Below are positions 17,801 through 26,970 of a stretch of 64,000 nucleotides of DNA, in pieces. The notes below the pieces were generated by a model. It was not told the DNA's origin and ran no database searches. It saw only the letters and a list, made by a program, of their open reading frames with translations. How positions within the stretch are numbered: the first letter of the stretch is position 1; every line of letters begins with the position of its first letter. A program made the translations under genes and the position numbers. The stretch spans positions 186,001 through 250,000 of the forward strand of contig NZ_JAAZWC010000002.1 of the NCBI RefSeq assembly GCF_013185195.1, written 5' to 3'. This stretch comes from Saccharibacillus qingshengii (GTDB taxonomy: Bacteria > Bacillota > Bacilli > Paenibacillales > Paenibacillaceae).

Positions 17801-18643
17801 ATGGTTAGACAAACAGGATCCAAATGGTGGGTAGGTTTTGCCGCTGCGCTGTGGGGACTGGTATGGATAGTCGGCATTCCGCTGATCGTCTGCACGTCTT
17901 TCGTCTCGACGGCGGCGGCTGCCGGGATTTCCGAAGCAAGTTACGGTCTGCCGGCGCAGGCCGGATTGCTGTCGAATGTGTCGGCCTTTCTCACGACGCC
18001 GGTCATGCTGACGCTTCTGCTGTTTATCGGATTTGCCGGTGTCCTGATCGAACTGCTCGTGCCGGGACTTATTTTTCCGGGAGTGCTTGGAGTAAGCGCG
18101 TTTATTCTGTACTTTTTCGGAAGCACGTTTCAAGACTTGGCCGGGCCTTACGTTTGGCTGCTGTTCGCGGTAGGAATTGTCTTGATGGCCCTTGAAGTGT
18201 TCCTGCCGAGTTTCGGGATACTGGGCCTGCTCGGAGGAGGCTCTCTGATAGGAGGAGTGATTATGGCGGCATGGGCAACGGGACACGCCTTGCAAACGCT
18301 CGGGATCGCTTTCGTATTGGCCGCGGCGGCGGTAGGCATCGTGGTGTTCGTATTCAAGGAACGCGGAGTTTGGAATCGCTTTATTCTGAAAGACAGTTTG
18401 ACGTCGGAAGCCGGCTACAATTCCGCGGTGACGCGCTTTGAACTGGTAGGCCGCGATGCGGTGACTTTGACGCCTCTTCGTCCATCAGGCACGGTGCTGA
18501 TCGACGGCGAGCGGGTAGACGTCGTCAGCGAAGGCGGGTTTATCGAACGGGACAAAGCGGTTGTGATCGTCAAGACCGAGGGAGGACGGGTCGTCGTGCA
18601 GGAGAAATGGCACAGCGGACTCGGTCCGATCGAACCGATCTGA
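17801..18643 (+). CDS. NfeD family membrane protein (short form)
   Basis: Protein of 280 residues. An N-terminal hydrophobic segment (about residues 8-38, ending STAAAAG) looks like a signal peptide or anchor. About five membrane segments follow between residues 60 and 190 (for example TLLLFIGFAGVLIELLVPG). A C-terminal soluble OB-fold-like NfeD domain has the pattern GRDAVTLTPLRPSGTVLIDG. The ClpP-like serine protease domain of long NfeD proteins is absent. NfeD partners flotillin, here the next gene. ATG 17801 is chosen over the longer frame from 17705 because of AAAGGAGGGG. Sigma-W promoter upstream. Confidence 0.85.
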   Translation: MVRQTGSKWWVGFAAALWGLVWIVGIPLIVCTSFVSTAAAAGISEASYGLPAQAGLLSNVSAFLTTPVMLTLLLFIGFAGVLIELLVPGLIFPGVLGVSAFILYFFGSTFQDLAGPYVWLLFAVGIVLMALEVFLPSFGILGLLGGGSLIGGVIMAAWATGHALQTLGIAFVLAAAAVGIVVFVFKERGVWNRFILKDSLTSEAGYNSAVTRFELVGRDAVTLTPLRPSGTVLIDGERVDVVSEGGFIERDKAVVIVKTEGGRVVVQEKWHSGLGPIEPI

Positions 18644-18759
18644 CCTTTTGGGGAACGGTTCGACAACCAGCAATCGGAACAACATAAAAGAATTCAGGCG
18701 GGCGGAGCCGGCGAAGAGCCGGTGCCGCAGGTTTGGATTCTAAATTTGGAGGGGTACTT

Positions 18760-19758
18760 ATGGATGCAGTCTGGATTACTCCGCTGCTGATCGTAGTAGT
18801 GGGCATTGTTCTTTTGAGCATTTTCTTCAGTTTTTTCCCGGTAGCCTTGTGGATTTCGGCGCTGGCTTCGGGCCTGCGCGTCAGCATTATCACTCTGGTT
18901 GCCATGCGTCTGCGCCGCGTTACGCCGGCCCGGATCGTCAATCCGATGATCAAAGCGCACAAAGCTGGTCTGACGCTAACCATCAATCAGCTCGAGAGTC
19001 ACTATCTGGCAGGCGGTAACGTCGACCGGGTCGTCAATGCTCTCATCGCGGCACACCGAGCCAATATTCCTTTGGAATTCGAACGCGCCGCAGCTATCGA
19101 TCTGGCAGGGCGCGATGTGCTGCAGGCCGTACAAATGAGCGTTAATCCGCGCGTCATCGAGACGCCGAGCGTATCGGCCGTCGCTCGCAACGGGATCGAA
19201 GTTGTCGTTATCGCACGCGTTACGGTACGCGCCAACATTGACCGACTCGTCGGCGGTGCCGGTGAAGAGACCATTATCGCGCGTGTCGGCGAAGGGATTG
19301 TCACGACTGTAGGTTCCAGTGATACGCACAAGGAAGTTCTGGAGAATCCGGACAAGATTTCCCGTACCGTTCTTGAAAAAGGTCTGGATGCCGGCACGGC
19401 ATTCGAGATTCTCTCGATCGATATCGCGGACGTGGACGTCGGCAAGAATATCGGCGCGTTCCTGCAAACCGAACAGGCGGAAGCCGATAAGCGGATTGCC
19501 CAGGCCAAAGCCGAAGAACGCCGCGCCATGGCGGTAGCGGAAGAGCAGGAAATGAACGCACGCGTGGTCGAGATGAGAGCGCGCGTCGTCGAAGCCGAAT
19601 CGGAAGTGCCGATTGCTATGGCTGAAGCGCTGCGCAACGGCAAACTTGGCGTAATGGATTATTTGAACATGAAAAATCTGGAGGCCGATACGGAAATGCG
19701 TGGGTCGCTCGGCGGCATAAACGTGACCCATGTCGATAAGCAGGATCCGAACAAGTAA
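18760..19758 (+). CDS. floA: Flotillin-like protein FloA
   Basis: Scaffold of functional membrane microdomains, affecting membrane fluidity and assembly of signalling complexes. Protein of 332 residues, the normal FloA length. N-terminal hydrophobic hairpin (about residues 5-45), then a PHB/SPFH domain and a coiled coil rich in Glu/Ala ([19 protein letters not shown]). The end [16 protein letters not shown] is typical. ATG 18760 follows GGAGGGG; an upstream in-frame TTG at 18733 lacks a ribosome binding site. Cotranscribed with nfeD. Confidence 0.95.
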   Translation: MDAVWITPLLIVVVGIVLLSIFFSFFPVALWISALASGLRVSIITLVAMRLRRVTPARIVNPMIKAHKAGLTLTINQLESHYLAGGNVDRVVNALIAAHRANIPLEFERAAAIDLAGRDVLQAVQMSVNPRVIETPSVSAVARNGIEVVVIARVTVRANIDRLVGGAGEETIIARVGEGIVTTVGSSDTHKEVLENPDKISRTVLEKGLDAGTAFEILSIDIADVDVGKNIGAFLQTEQAEADKRIAQAKAEERRAMAVAEEQEMNARVVEMRARVVEAESEVPIAMAEALRNGKLGVMDYLNMKNLEADTEMRGSLGGINVTHVDKQDPNK

Positions 19759-19782
19759 TCAGGCAGAACAGGAGGGGATGAA

Positions 19783-20391
19783 ATGCCCCAGTTCTTGGAA
19801 TGGATTGCGAGCAACCTCTTTATTGTTGTCATCATCGTAGGAGCCCTGTTCTCGGTATTCGGCAAGAAAAAAGGCAGGCCGAATGGAGGTCCCGAGCCGT
19901 TTGGCGGGCGAGGAGCTTCGGCGCAGGGCAGACCGGCGGCGCCTTCGCTCCCGGCCGAAGAACAGGGCCGCCGCTCCCCGTTCGGACGAGAACCTCTGCC
20001 TGCCGACAGCCGGGCCGATGTCCGCAGAGCGGAATCGGAGAAGCGTCTGGACGAGCGCACGGGGCGGACCGACCTTGAACAGGCTGCCCGTCAGATGCAC
20101 GAGGAAATCGAAAAAAGAATGCGGGAAAGCCGGTTGACGCAGCGACGAATCCCAAGCGTACCGAATGCGGTGCGCGAAATGGACCGTACCAGTAGCCGGG
20201 GAACCGGGAACCGGCCGCAAACGGCCGCTTCCTATCGTCAGGTTTCGCATAAGGAAACGTCCGCTGCGGTGCTTCCGACCGCACAGCTGTTTGACAAGCC
20301 TACGGCGAACGATCTGCGCAAAGGCATTTTGTGGGCGGAGATTCTCGGAGCGCCGCGTTCGAGAAAACCTTATTCTTCCAGACGCAGATAA
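19783..20391 (+). CDS. Hypothetical membrane-anchored protein, Pro/Arg-rich tail
   Basis: Unrecognised protein of 202 residues. One N-terminal transmembrane segment (about residues 9-25, ASNLFIVVIIVGALFSVFG) is followed directly by Lys residues, suggesting a cytoplasmic tail. The remainder is hydrophilic and likely disordered (many Arg, Pro, Gly, Ser, Gln), with a short charged helix EQAARQMHEEIEKRMRES and a more ordered C-terminus (TANDLRKGILWAEILGAPR). It starts 24 bases after floA with CAGGAGGGG and probably belongs to the floA operon. In B. subtilis, yqfB, yqfC and yqfD lie here; this protein resembles none of them that I can recognise. Confidence 0.8.
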   Translation: MPQFLEWIASNLFIVVIIVGALFSVFGKKKGRPNGGPEPFGGRGASAQGRPAAPSLPAEEQGRRSPFGREPLPADSRADVRRAESEKRLDERTGRTDLEQAARQMHEEIEKRMRESRLTQRRIPSVPNAVREMDRTSSRGTGNRPQTAASYRQVSHKETSAAVLPTAQLFDKPTANDLRKGILWAEILGAPRSRKPYSSRRR

Positions 20392-20424
20392 TGCCGTCTG
20401 GTCTGCGCATAAGGACGGCAGGCT

Positions 20425-20464
20425 GCCGGTCTTTTCCGTCATCGACGGAAAAGACCGGCTTTTT
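20425..20464 (+). terminator. Terminator of the nfeD-floA operon
   Basis: Perfect stem of about 15 bp (GCCGGTCTTTTCCGTC with GACGGAAAAGACCGGC) with a 3-base loop and TTTTT. It should isolate phoH from the sigma-W operon. Confidence 0.9.
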
Positions 20465-20629
20465 GCTCTCGCGGAGCGAAGAAAACCCTGCCGAAATCTT
20501 TTGCATGGGAACTCTTAGAATGGTAAAGTTGAGGAATAAGAACACTTAATCCGGCATCCGGCCGTATACCGGGCACCGGAACAGGTGCCGAAGACGGACA
20601 ACTATATCGATTAAGGAGACTGAGAGCTT

Positions 20630-21601
20630 TTGACAGAACAGACGAGAAGCATCAAGATTCCGCTGCATAATGCGGGAGAAGGGTTGGCCCTGTTTGGTCC
20701 GCAGGATACGTACTTGAAACTGATCGAACGTCAATTCGAGGCGCGAATCGACAGCCGTGAAGAAGAAATCGGCATACATGGACCCCAACAGGAAACGGAT
20801 CAATTGGAGCAGCTGTTCGACGTGCTTCTTCAGTTGGTGCGCAATGGGTATAACCTGACCGAACGCGACGTGCAGTACGCTCTGGATCTGGCCAAGGAAT
20901 TCCGCGCCGATCAACTGCTCGACTTGTTCAAAGGAGAGATTGCGCTGACGTTCCGCGGCAAGCCGATTCGTCCCAAAACGATCGGTCAGAAGCATTACGT
21001 CACGACAATCAAGAAAAAAGACATCGTGTTCGGTATCGGTCCTGCCGGTACCGGCAAAACATATTTGGCTGTCGTATTGGCTGTAACCGCGCTCAAAGAA
21101 GGGCTGGTTAAGCGAATCGTACTGACCCGTCCGGCTGTCGAGGCGGGAGAAAGTCTGGGATTCCTGCCGGGCGATCTGCAGGAAAAAGTAGATCCCTATC
21201 TGCGTCCGCTGTATGATGCGCTGTATGATGTAATGGGCACCGAACAGGTGGCCAAAGCACTGGAGCGGGGATTGATCGAGATTGCGCCGCTTGCCTACAT
21301 GCGCGGCCGCACATTGGACGACTCGTTTATTATTTTGGACGAAGCGCAGAACACGACGCCGGAACAGATGAAAATGTTCCTGACCCGGATCGGGTTCGGT
21401 TCGAAGATGGTCATTACGGGCGACGTAACGCAGATCGATCTGCCGCGCGGCAAAAAGTCCGGTCTGGTCGAAGCCCGTCTGATTCTGAACGAAATTTCCG
21501 ATATCGGCTTTGTGACGTTTGCCCAGGAAGATGTCGTCCGCCATTCGATCGTGCAGAAGATCATCGTGGCTTACGAGAAAGCGGCGGAAAGCATCGAATA
21601 A
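20630..21601 (+). CDS. phoH: PhoH family ATPase
   Basis: Protein of 323 residues with Walker A GPAGTGKTYLA and Walker B FIILDEAQNTTPEQM, typical of short PhoH proteins. An N-terminal KH-like region precedes the P-loop domain. The role is thought to lie in RNA metabolism, and the gene is commonly linked to ybeY, as here. TTG start at 20630 with AAGGAG at 20613-20618. It begins a likely operon phoH-pgpH-ybeY-dgkA. A second, longer PhoH protein (46557-47894) is present in this window. Confidence 0.93.
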   Translation: MTEQTRSIKIPLHNAGEGLALFGPQDTYLKLIERQFEARIDSREEEIGIHGPQQETDQLEQLFDVLLQLVRNGYNLTERDVQYALDLAKEFRADQLLDLFKGEIALTFRGKPIRPKTIGQKHYVTTIKKKDIVFGIGPAGTGKTYLAVVLAVTALKEGLVKRIVLTRPAVEAGESLGFLPGDLQEKVDPYLRPLYDALYDVMGTEQVAKALERGLIEIAPLAYMRGRTLDDSFIILDEAQNTTPEQMKMFLTRIGFGSKMVITGDVTQIDLPRGKKSGLVEARLILNEISDIGFVTFAQEDVVRHSIVQKIIVAYEKAAESIE

Positions 21602-21633
21602 ACCCAGCAGTCTAATACCGGAGGTTCTTCCAT

Positions 21634-23871
21634 ATGGCTTCAAAAGAAAAATGGAAACGAAAAGCCGATCCCAAGCTTTCCGGCTGGAAGAACAGCGGCG
21701 TCTTCAAACTGTCGCTGTTCGCCCTGCTGACGTTGATGTTCTATATCGGGTTGGCTCCCAAACTGCTGCCCGAGAAATATGATATCCAGGTCAATATGCC
21801 AAGCGACAAGGAAATTCTGGCTCCGGCACAGATTCCCAACAGCAAAGCGACGCTGCAGGCCCAGGAAGAAGCGGCGGACAAAGTTCAGCAGACATACCGG
21901 ATCGTGCCGCTGCGTAACGATACGTTGGTCAGCCAGCTGCTCGACCGAATCGATACCCTGAATCAGGACGATCAGCTGACGGACGCGAACAAGATCGAGA
22001 TCTACCGGGAAGAACTGCCTCAGAAAGTCGGACAGTTCATGGCCAACTCTATCCGCAACAGCGGCAGCAGCGGAGCGTATTCTTCCGCGCTGCTCCAGGA
22101 GGTCCGTACCCGGGTCAGCGAACAGGAATACGATATTCCCGAAGAAACCTTCTACAAAATCCCGGCCCTGAGTCCGGTGCAAATCCAGCAGATGAAATCG
22201 GAAGCGACCGAAATCGTGTCGCGTCTGATGAGCGACCAGGTGACCGATGCGCAGACGGCCCGTGCCCAGGTTGCGGAATTTGTCAGCCGCAGTACGCTGA
22301 CCGACCGCACCTCGCGCGAGGTTGTTCAAGAGCTGATCAAACTTTCGATTACGCCCAACCGTTTTTATGACGAAGAAGCGACCAAGGAAGCTGCGGTGCA
22401 GGCGCGCGAAAATACCGAAACGGTCTATATCGAACAAGGCGAGGTACTCGTGCAGCGCGGCGAGACGATCACCCAGGACATGTACAATCTCCTCAAAGAG
22501 AACGACATGCTGAAGACGGAGATCAATTATTGGCCTCAGCTGGGGCTGCTTCTTCTGTCGGGGCTTCTGGCACTCGGGATGTTTTTGTTTACCCGCCAGA
22601 GCGGGAATGCTTTCCAGTACGGCAATCCCCAGCTGCTGATGATTGTACTGATCTACTTTATTATGCTGATTGCGATGCATTTGACGGCGCTCGTTCAGAG
22701 CGATACGTCGCGGTATGTCGGCTATTTGGCGCCTGTGGCCATCGGCTGTACGCTGATCACGCTGCTGCTGAATAACTCGTTCGCTTATTTCAGCGCCGTC
22801 ATTTTCTCGGTATTGGCCAGTATTGTACTGAATGCGGGACAGACGGGCAGCGATATTTTCGATTTCCATTTCGGCTTCTATACGCTGGTCGTTTCGTATG
22901 CCGCCATCTTCACGGTCCATCGGGCCAGTCAGCGTTCGACGATCCTCAAAGCGGGAATCATGGTCAGTTTGTTCGGAGCGATGACGGTACTTGCGCTTTC
23001 CCTGATCGGAGATGCCGATCCGGGGCGCAGCACCATTTTGTATCCGGTCGCATTCGCATTGGCCGCAGGCCTGCTGACCGCTATTCTCGCGATCGGGTTG
23101 ATGCCGTTCTTTGAAGTGACCTTTGGCATTTTGTCGGCGCTCAAGCTTGTCGAGCTGTCGAATCCGAACCACCCGCTGCTGCGCAAACTGCTGATCGAGA
23201 CGCCGGGAACCTATCATCACAGCGTCATGGTCGGCAATCTGTCGGAAGCGGCCGCCGAAGCGATCGGAGCGGACGGTCTGCTGTGCCGGGTCGGTTCGTA
23301 TTATCATGATATCGGCAAGACCAAACGTCCCAGTTATTTTATCGAAAATCAGAATAATATCGAAAATCCGCACGATTCCATCGATCCCAAACTGAGCAAG
23401 TCGATTATCGTGGCCCATGCGCGCGACGGTGTGGAAATGTTAAAAGAGTACAAACTGCCCAAGCGGATTCGCGATATCGCGGAGCAGCATCACGGGACGA
23501 CTTTCCTGTACTTTTTCTATCAAAAAGCACTGAAATTGGCAGAGGAGCGAGGCGTCGATCCGGACTTCACGGAAGCGGAATTCCGCTATCCCGGACCGAA
23601 AGCCCAATCGAAAGAAGCGGCCGTGGTCGGCATTGCGGACAGCGTCGAAGCGGCGGTACGCTCCCTGCACAAACCGACAATCGATCAGGTGGAATCGATG
23701 ATCGGCAAGATCATCAAGAGCCGCCTGGACGACCAGCAGTTCAACGAGTGCGATATTACGCTCAAAGAGCTGGACGTGGTCTCCAAAACGCTCAAAGAAG
23801 CCGTGATGGGAATCTTCCATTCGCGGATCGAATATCCCGAAGAGGTCAAGCCCAAGACAAAGGAGAATTGA
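21634..23871 (+). CDS. pgpH: c-di-AMP phosphodiesterase, 7TMR-HDED/HD domain (PgpH/YqfF)
   Basis: Membrane protein of 745 residues. One TM segment near residue 30, a long extracytoplasmic 7TMR-HDED domain (about 50-295), then a seven-TM block (about 300-490) and a cytoplasmic HD domain. HD motifs: YHHSVMVGNLSEAAA, YYHDIGK and AEQHHGT, giving the His/Asp metal ligands. Homologues hydrolyse c-di-AMP to pApA and thereby affect potassium and osmolyte balance and cell-wall homeostasis. ATG 21634 follows GGAGG. Four bases separate it from ybeY. Confidence 0.94.
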   Translation: MASKEKWKRKADPKLSGWKNSGVFKLSLFALLTLMFYIGLAPKLLPEKYDIQVNMPSDKEILAPAQIPNSKATLQAQEEAADKVQQTYRIVPLRNDTLVSQLLDRIDTLNQDDQLTDANKIEIYREELPQKVGQFMANSIRNSGSSGAYSSALLQEVRTRVSEQEYDIPEETFYKIPALSPVQIQQMKSEATEIVSRLMSDQVTDAQTARAQVAEFVSRSTLTDRTSREVVQELIKLSITPNRFYDEEATKEAAVQARENTETVYIEQGEVLVQRGETITQDMYNLLKENDMLKTEINYWPQLGLLLLSGLLALGMFLFTRQSGNAFQYGNPQLLMIVLIYFIMLIAMHLTALVQSDTSRYVGYLAPVAIGCTLITLLLNNSFAYFSAVIFSVLASIVLNAGQTGSDIFDFHFGFYTLVVSYAAIFTVHRASQRSTILKAGIMVSLFGAMTVLALSLIGDADPGRSTILYPVAFALAAGLLTAILAIGLMPFFEVTFGILSALKLVELSNPNHPLLRKLLIETPGTYHHSVMVGNLSEAAAEAIGADGLLCRVGSYYHDIGKTKRPSYFIENQNNIENPHDSIDPKLSKSIIVAHARDGVEMLKEYKLPKRIRDIAEQHHGTTFLYFFYQKALKLAEERGVDPDFTEAEFRYPGPKAQSKEAAVVGIADSVEAAVRSLHKPTIDQVESMIGKIIKSRLDDQQFNECDITLKELDVVSKTLKEAVMGIFHSRIEYPEEVKPKTKEN

Positions 23872-23874
23872 AGC

Positions 23875-24369
23875 ATGAGTCTGCGACTGGAATGGAGCAA
23901 CGAACAAGATCGGTACGAGATCGAAGAAACGCTGATCGGGCAGCTGCGCCTTCTGCTCGAAACGGTAGGTCAAACGGAACAGGTCGCAAACGGGGAAGTC
24001 GCCCTGACCTTTGTCGACGACGAAGAAATTCATCGACTGAACAGAGAGTTCCGCGATATCGACCGTCCGACTGATGTATTGTCTTTTGCCATGCGTGAAT
24101 CGAACGGAGAAGAACCGGATATCGTCTACGAAGCGCAAGCGCAAGACGAGCCGGAGTTCGAGGAGATGCTGGGAGATATCATTATTTCGGTTCCGCGTGC
24201 GATTGCGCAGAGCGAAGATTACGGGCATTCGGTCGAGCGCGAGCTCGGCTTCCTGTTCGTGCACGGATTCCTGCATCTGCTCGGTTACGACCATCAGACG
24301 CCCGAAGAAGAAGCGGAAATGATGGGCAAGCAGGAAGCGGCGCTGCAAAAAATCGGGCTGACGCGCTGA
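23875..24369 (+). CDS. ybeY: Endoribonuclease YbeY, rRNA maturation factor
   Basis: Zinc-dependent single-strand endoribonuclease acting in 16S rRNA 3' maturation and ribosome quality control. Protein of 164 residues with the metal-binding motif HGFLHLLGYDH (H-x3-H-x5-H) and the conserved DVLSFAM segment. AAGGAGAATTGA just upstream overlaps the pgpH stop. Its stop overlaps the dgkA start (TGATG). Confidence 0.96.
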   Translation: MSLRLEWSNEQDRYEIEETLIGQLRLLLETVGQTEQVANGEVALTFVDDEEIHRLNREFRDIDRPTDVLSFAMRESNGEEPDIVYEAQAQDEPEFEEMLGDIIISVPRAIAQSEDYGHSVERELGFLFVHGFLHLLGYDHQTPEEEAEMMGKQEAALQKIGLTR

Positions 24370-24755
24370 TGGATAAACGGCGCACTTGGGGAGATGTATT
24401 CCGGAATGCCTGGGACGGTGTCCGGGCAACGGCTTCGACGGAACGGAATTTCAAAGTGCATCTGGCGCTGTGCGCGGCTGTACTGCTTCTCGGTGCGCTG
24501 CTGCGCGTTCCCCGTCTCGATTGGGGACTGCTCTGTTTGGCGATCGGTCTTGTGCTGTCGGCCGAGCTGATGAATACCGCCGTCGAAGCGGCTGTCAATC
24601 TGACGGTCGGAGAACGGATTCACCCGATGGCCAAAAAAGCCAAAGATGCCGCTGCAGGAGCCGTTTTGGCTTCCGCGTTTTTTGCCGCTTTGATCGGTTT
24701 GATTGTTTTTGCGCCGCCGCTGCTTCAACTGGCGCGAGACTGGGGCTGGCTGTAA
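24369..24755 (+). CDS. dgkA: Undecaprenol kinase / diacylglycerol kinase family (DgkA)
   Basis: Small integral membrane kinase of 128 residues with three TM segments. The motif AELMNTAVEAAV matches the catalytic ExxNTAxE of the family. In Gram-positive bacteria this enzyme phosphorylates undecaprenol to supply the cell-wall lipid carrier. The start codon overlaps the ybeY stop. Confidence 0.93.
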   Translation: MDKRRTWGDVFRNAWDGVRATASTERNFKVHLALCAAVLLLGALLRVPRLDWGLLCLAIGLVLSAELMNTAVEAAVNLTVGERIHPMAKKAKDAAAGAVLASAFFAALIGLIVFAPPLLQLARDWGWL

Positions 24756-24821
24756 ACGGCAGGCGGATGTACAATAGAATGCACCCGATAAGAGTGGATA
24801 CCGAGAGGGGAACGAGCGCGA

Positions 24822-25229
24822 ATGGATGCAGCGATACTGATTCAGGAAGCGATAAAAGCACGGGCGCAGGCTTATGTGCCGTATTCCGGCTTTAAAGTAG
24901 GAGCGGCACTGCTGGATGAGAACGGAAACGTTCATCACGGATGCAATATCGAAAACGCGGCTTATGGACCTTCGAACTGTGCCGAACGTACGGCGCTTTT
25001 TCGTGCGGTAGCGGCCGGGCACCGGCCGGGCAGCTTTACGATGCTGGCCGTAGTCGGAGATACCGAAGGCCCGATTGCGCCTTGCGGCGTCTGCCGTCAG
25101 GTTATGGTCGAGCTGTGCAGGCCCGATATGCCCGTGCTGTTGAGCAATATGAACGGCGATATTCGCGAGACGACCATCCGTGAACTGCTTCCGGATGCGT
25201 TCGGTCCGTGGGATCTGGACAAATCGTAA
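24822..25229 (+). CDS. cdd: Cytidine deaminase
   Basis: Pyrimidine salvage enzyme converting cytidine or deoxycytidine to uridine forms. Protein of 135 residues. Zinc site: Cys of CNIENAAYGP, catalytic Glu in CAERTA and the PCGVCRQ pair. ATG 24822 follows GAGAGGGGAACG. Located between dgkA and era as in B. subtilis. Confidence 0.96.
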   Translation: MDAAILIQEAIKARAQAYVPYSGFKVGAALLDENGNVHHGCNIENAAYGPSNCAERTALFRAVAAGHRPGSFTMLAVVGDTEGPIAPCGVCRQVMVELCRPDMPVLLSNMNGDIRETTIRELLPDAFGPWDLDKS

Positions 25230-25277
25230 ATTTCGGTCGGGAATACGTACCGGCAACAAGACACCAAGAGGAGGAAT

Positions 25278-26186
25278 ATGATGGAGAGCAAAAAAGGCTT
25301 TAAATCCGGATTCGTCGCAATCGTCGGCCGTCCCAATGTCGGCAAGTCGACGCTGATGAACCAGATTATCGGACAAAAGATCGCGATCATGTCCGACAAA
25401 CCGCAGACAACGCGGAACAAGATTCACGGGGTGTATACGGGAGAAGGAAAACAGATCGTTTTCCTCGATACGCCGGGTATTCACAAACGCCAATCGAAGT
25501 TGGGCGATTTCATGAACAACACGGCGCTGAACACGCTGGGCGAAGTGGAAGCGGCCATGTTCCTGGTCGATGCTTCGGAAGGCATCGGCGGGGGCGACCG
25601 TTATATTATCGAACAGCTCGGCAAGATCAAGACGCCGGTGTTCCTGATTATGAACAAGATCGATCTGATCGAGCCGGAAGCGCTGCTGCCGCTGATCGAG
25701 ACGTATCGCAAACTCTACGAGTTCGCCGAAGTGATTCCGATCTCCGCCAAATTCGGCAACAACGTGAATACGCTGATGGAACAGCTGGGCAAATATTTGC
25801 CGGAAGGCCCGCAGTATTACCCGGCCGACCAGATTACGGACCATCCGGAGCAGTTCGTCATCGCCGAGCTGATCCGCGAGAAGATTCTTCAGATGACGCG
25901 CGAAGAAGTGCCGCACTCGATCGCCGTGACCATCGAAGATATGAAAGTGCAGGATAACGGCATCGTTTACGTAGGCGCGGTTATTTTCGTGGAACGCGAT
26001 TCGCAGAAAGGGATCGTGATCGGCAAGCAGGGAGCCATGCTCAAAGAAGTGGGCAAGCGCGCGCGTCAGGATATCGAGAACCTGCTCGGTTCGAAGATAT
26101 TCCTGGAACTGTGGGTCAAAGTGAAGAAAGACTGGCGCAACCAGGATCGGGTTCTGCGCGACCTGGGCTTCCACCGGGACGCCTAG
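25278..26186 (+). CDS. era: GTPase Era, 30S assembly factor
   Basis: GTPase that binds the 3' end of 16S rRNA and monitors small-subunit maturation. Protein of 302 residues. G1 [10 protein letters not shown]2 region QTTRNKI, G3 DTPGIH, G4 NKID, and a C-terminal KH domain with [18 protein letters not shown] 25278 with AGGAGG upstream; a second ATG at 25281 is possible. Only one base separates its stop from recO. Confidence 0.97.
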   Translation: MMESKKGFKSGFVAIVGRPNVGKSTLMNQIIGQKIAIMSDKPQTTRNKIHGVYTGEGKQIVFLDTPGIHKRQSKLGDFMNNTALNTLGEVEAAMFLVDASEGIGGGDRYIIEQLGKIKTPVFLIMNKIDLIEPEALLPLIETYRKLYEFAEVIPISAKFGNNVNTLMEQLGKYLPEGPQYYPADQITDHPEQFVIAELIREKILQMTREEVPHSIAVTIEDMKVQDNGIVYVGAVIFVERDSQKGIVIGKQGAMLKEVGKRARQDIENLLGSKIFLELWVKVKKDWRNQDRVLRDLGFHRDA

Positions 26187-26187
26187 G

Positions 26188-26946
26188 ATGCTGTACCGTC
26201 TCGAAGGAATCGTAATTCGGGCGATGGACTACGGGGAGACGAACAAGATTATCACGCTGTGCACCCAAACGCATGGCAAGGTAGGCGTGATGGTCCGCGG
26301 AGCGAAAAAGCTCAAAAGCCGCCACGGTTCGCTGACCCAGCCTTTTACGTACGGCATATTCAGCTTTTTCCGGGGCGGAAGCGGCCTGGGGACGCTGAAT
26401 GACGGCGAAATCTATGAATCGAACCACAAGCTGCGGGAAGATCTGGTGCTCGCCGCCCACGGCGCTTATGCCTGCGAACTGATCGATCGTGCGCTGCAGG
26501 ATGAAGATACCGGCAGTTTTTGGTTCGAACAGCTGCAGGCATTTTTGACGGGCATGCGAGAAGGCAAAGACCCCGAGGTGATGATGCGGCTGTTCGAGAT
26601 GAAAATGCTCCAGGCGTCGGGGTATGGTCCGCAGCTCGATATCTGCACGTCCAGCCAGCGTCCGATCGAAGGCGATGCGCTGATCAGCCCGCGTCTGGGC
26701 GGCGTGTTGAGCCTGCCTTTTCGGGCGGCGGATCCTTATGCGGTTCCCGTTACGGCAAGGACGCTCTCGCTGCTGAGGGTCTTTGCCAAGCTTGATCTTC
26801 GCCGCCTCGGCAACGTGGACGTCAAGCCCGAGACCAAAACCGAACTCAAAAAAGTCATGGAAGCGCTCATGCGCGAACATATCGGCATAAACCTGAAGTC
26901 CAAGCGGTTTCTCGATCAGCTCGATCAGTACGGCTTTGACAAATAA
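26188..26946 (+). CDS. recO: DNA repair protein RecO
   Basis: RecFOR-pathway mediator that anneals ssDNA and helps load RecA. Protein of 252 residues with the N-terminal OB fold (MLYRLEGIVIRAMDYGETNKI) and the helical C-terminal domain. The zinc-binding cysteines of some RecO proteins are mostly lacking; CTSSQRP is a remnant of that region. The glyQS promoter starts inside its last codons. Confidence 0.94.
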   Translation: MLYRLEGIVIRAMDYGETNKIITLCTQTHGKVGVMVRGAKKLKSRHGSLTQPFTYGIFSFFRGGSGLGTLNDGEIYESNHKLREDLVLAAHGAYACELIDRALQDEDTGSFWFEQLQAFLTGMREGKDPEVMMRLFEMKMLQASGYGPQLDICTSSQRPIEGDALISPRLGGVLSLPFRAADPYAVPVTARTLSLLRVFAKLDLRRLGNVDVKPETKTELKKVMEALMREHIGINLKSKRFLDQLDQYGFDK

Positions 26947-26964
26947 GAATCCGGGTCTTACAAT
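26936..26964 (+). promoter_or_regulatory. Strong promoter of the glyQS T-box transcript
   Basis: TTGACA (26936-26941), exactly 17 bases, TACAAT (26959-26964). The -35 overlaps the end of recO. Expected start near 26971. Confidence 0.9.
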
Positions 26965-26970
26965 AAAGAG

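Noticed and set aside
20501-20529. TTGCAT-N17-TAAAGT as phoH promoter
   Set aside because: Both boxes match poorly; position is plausible but the sequence does not support a call.
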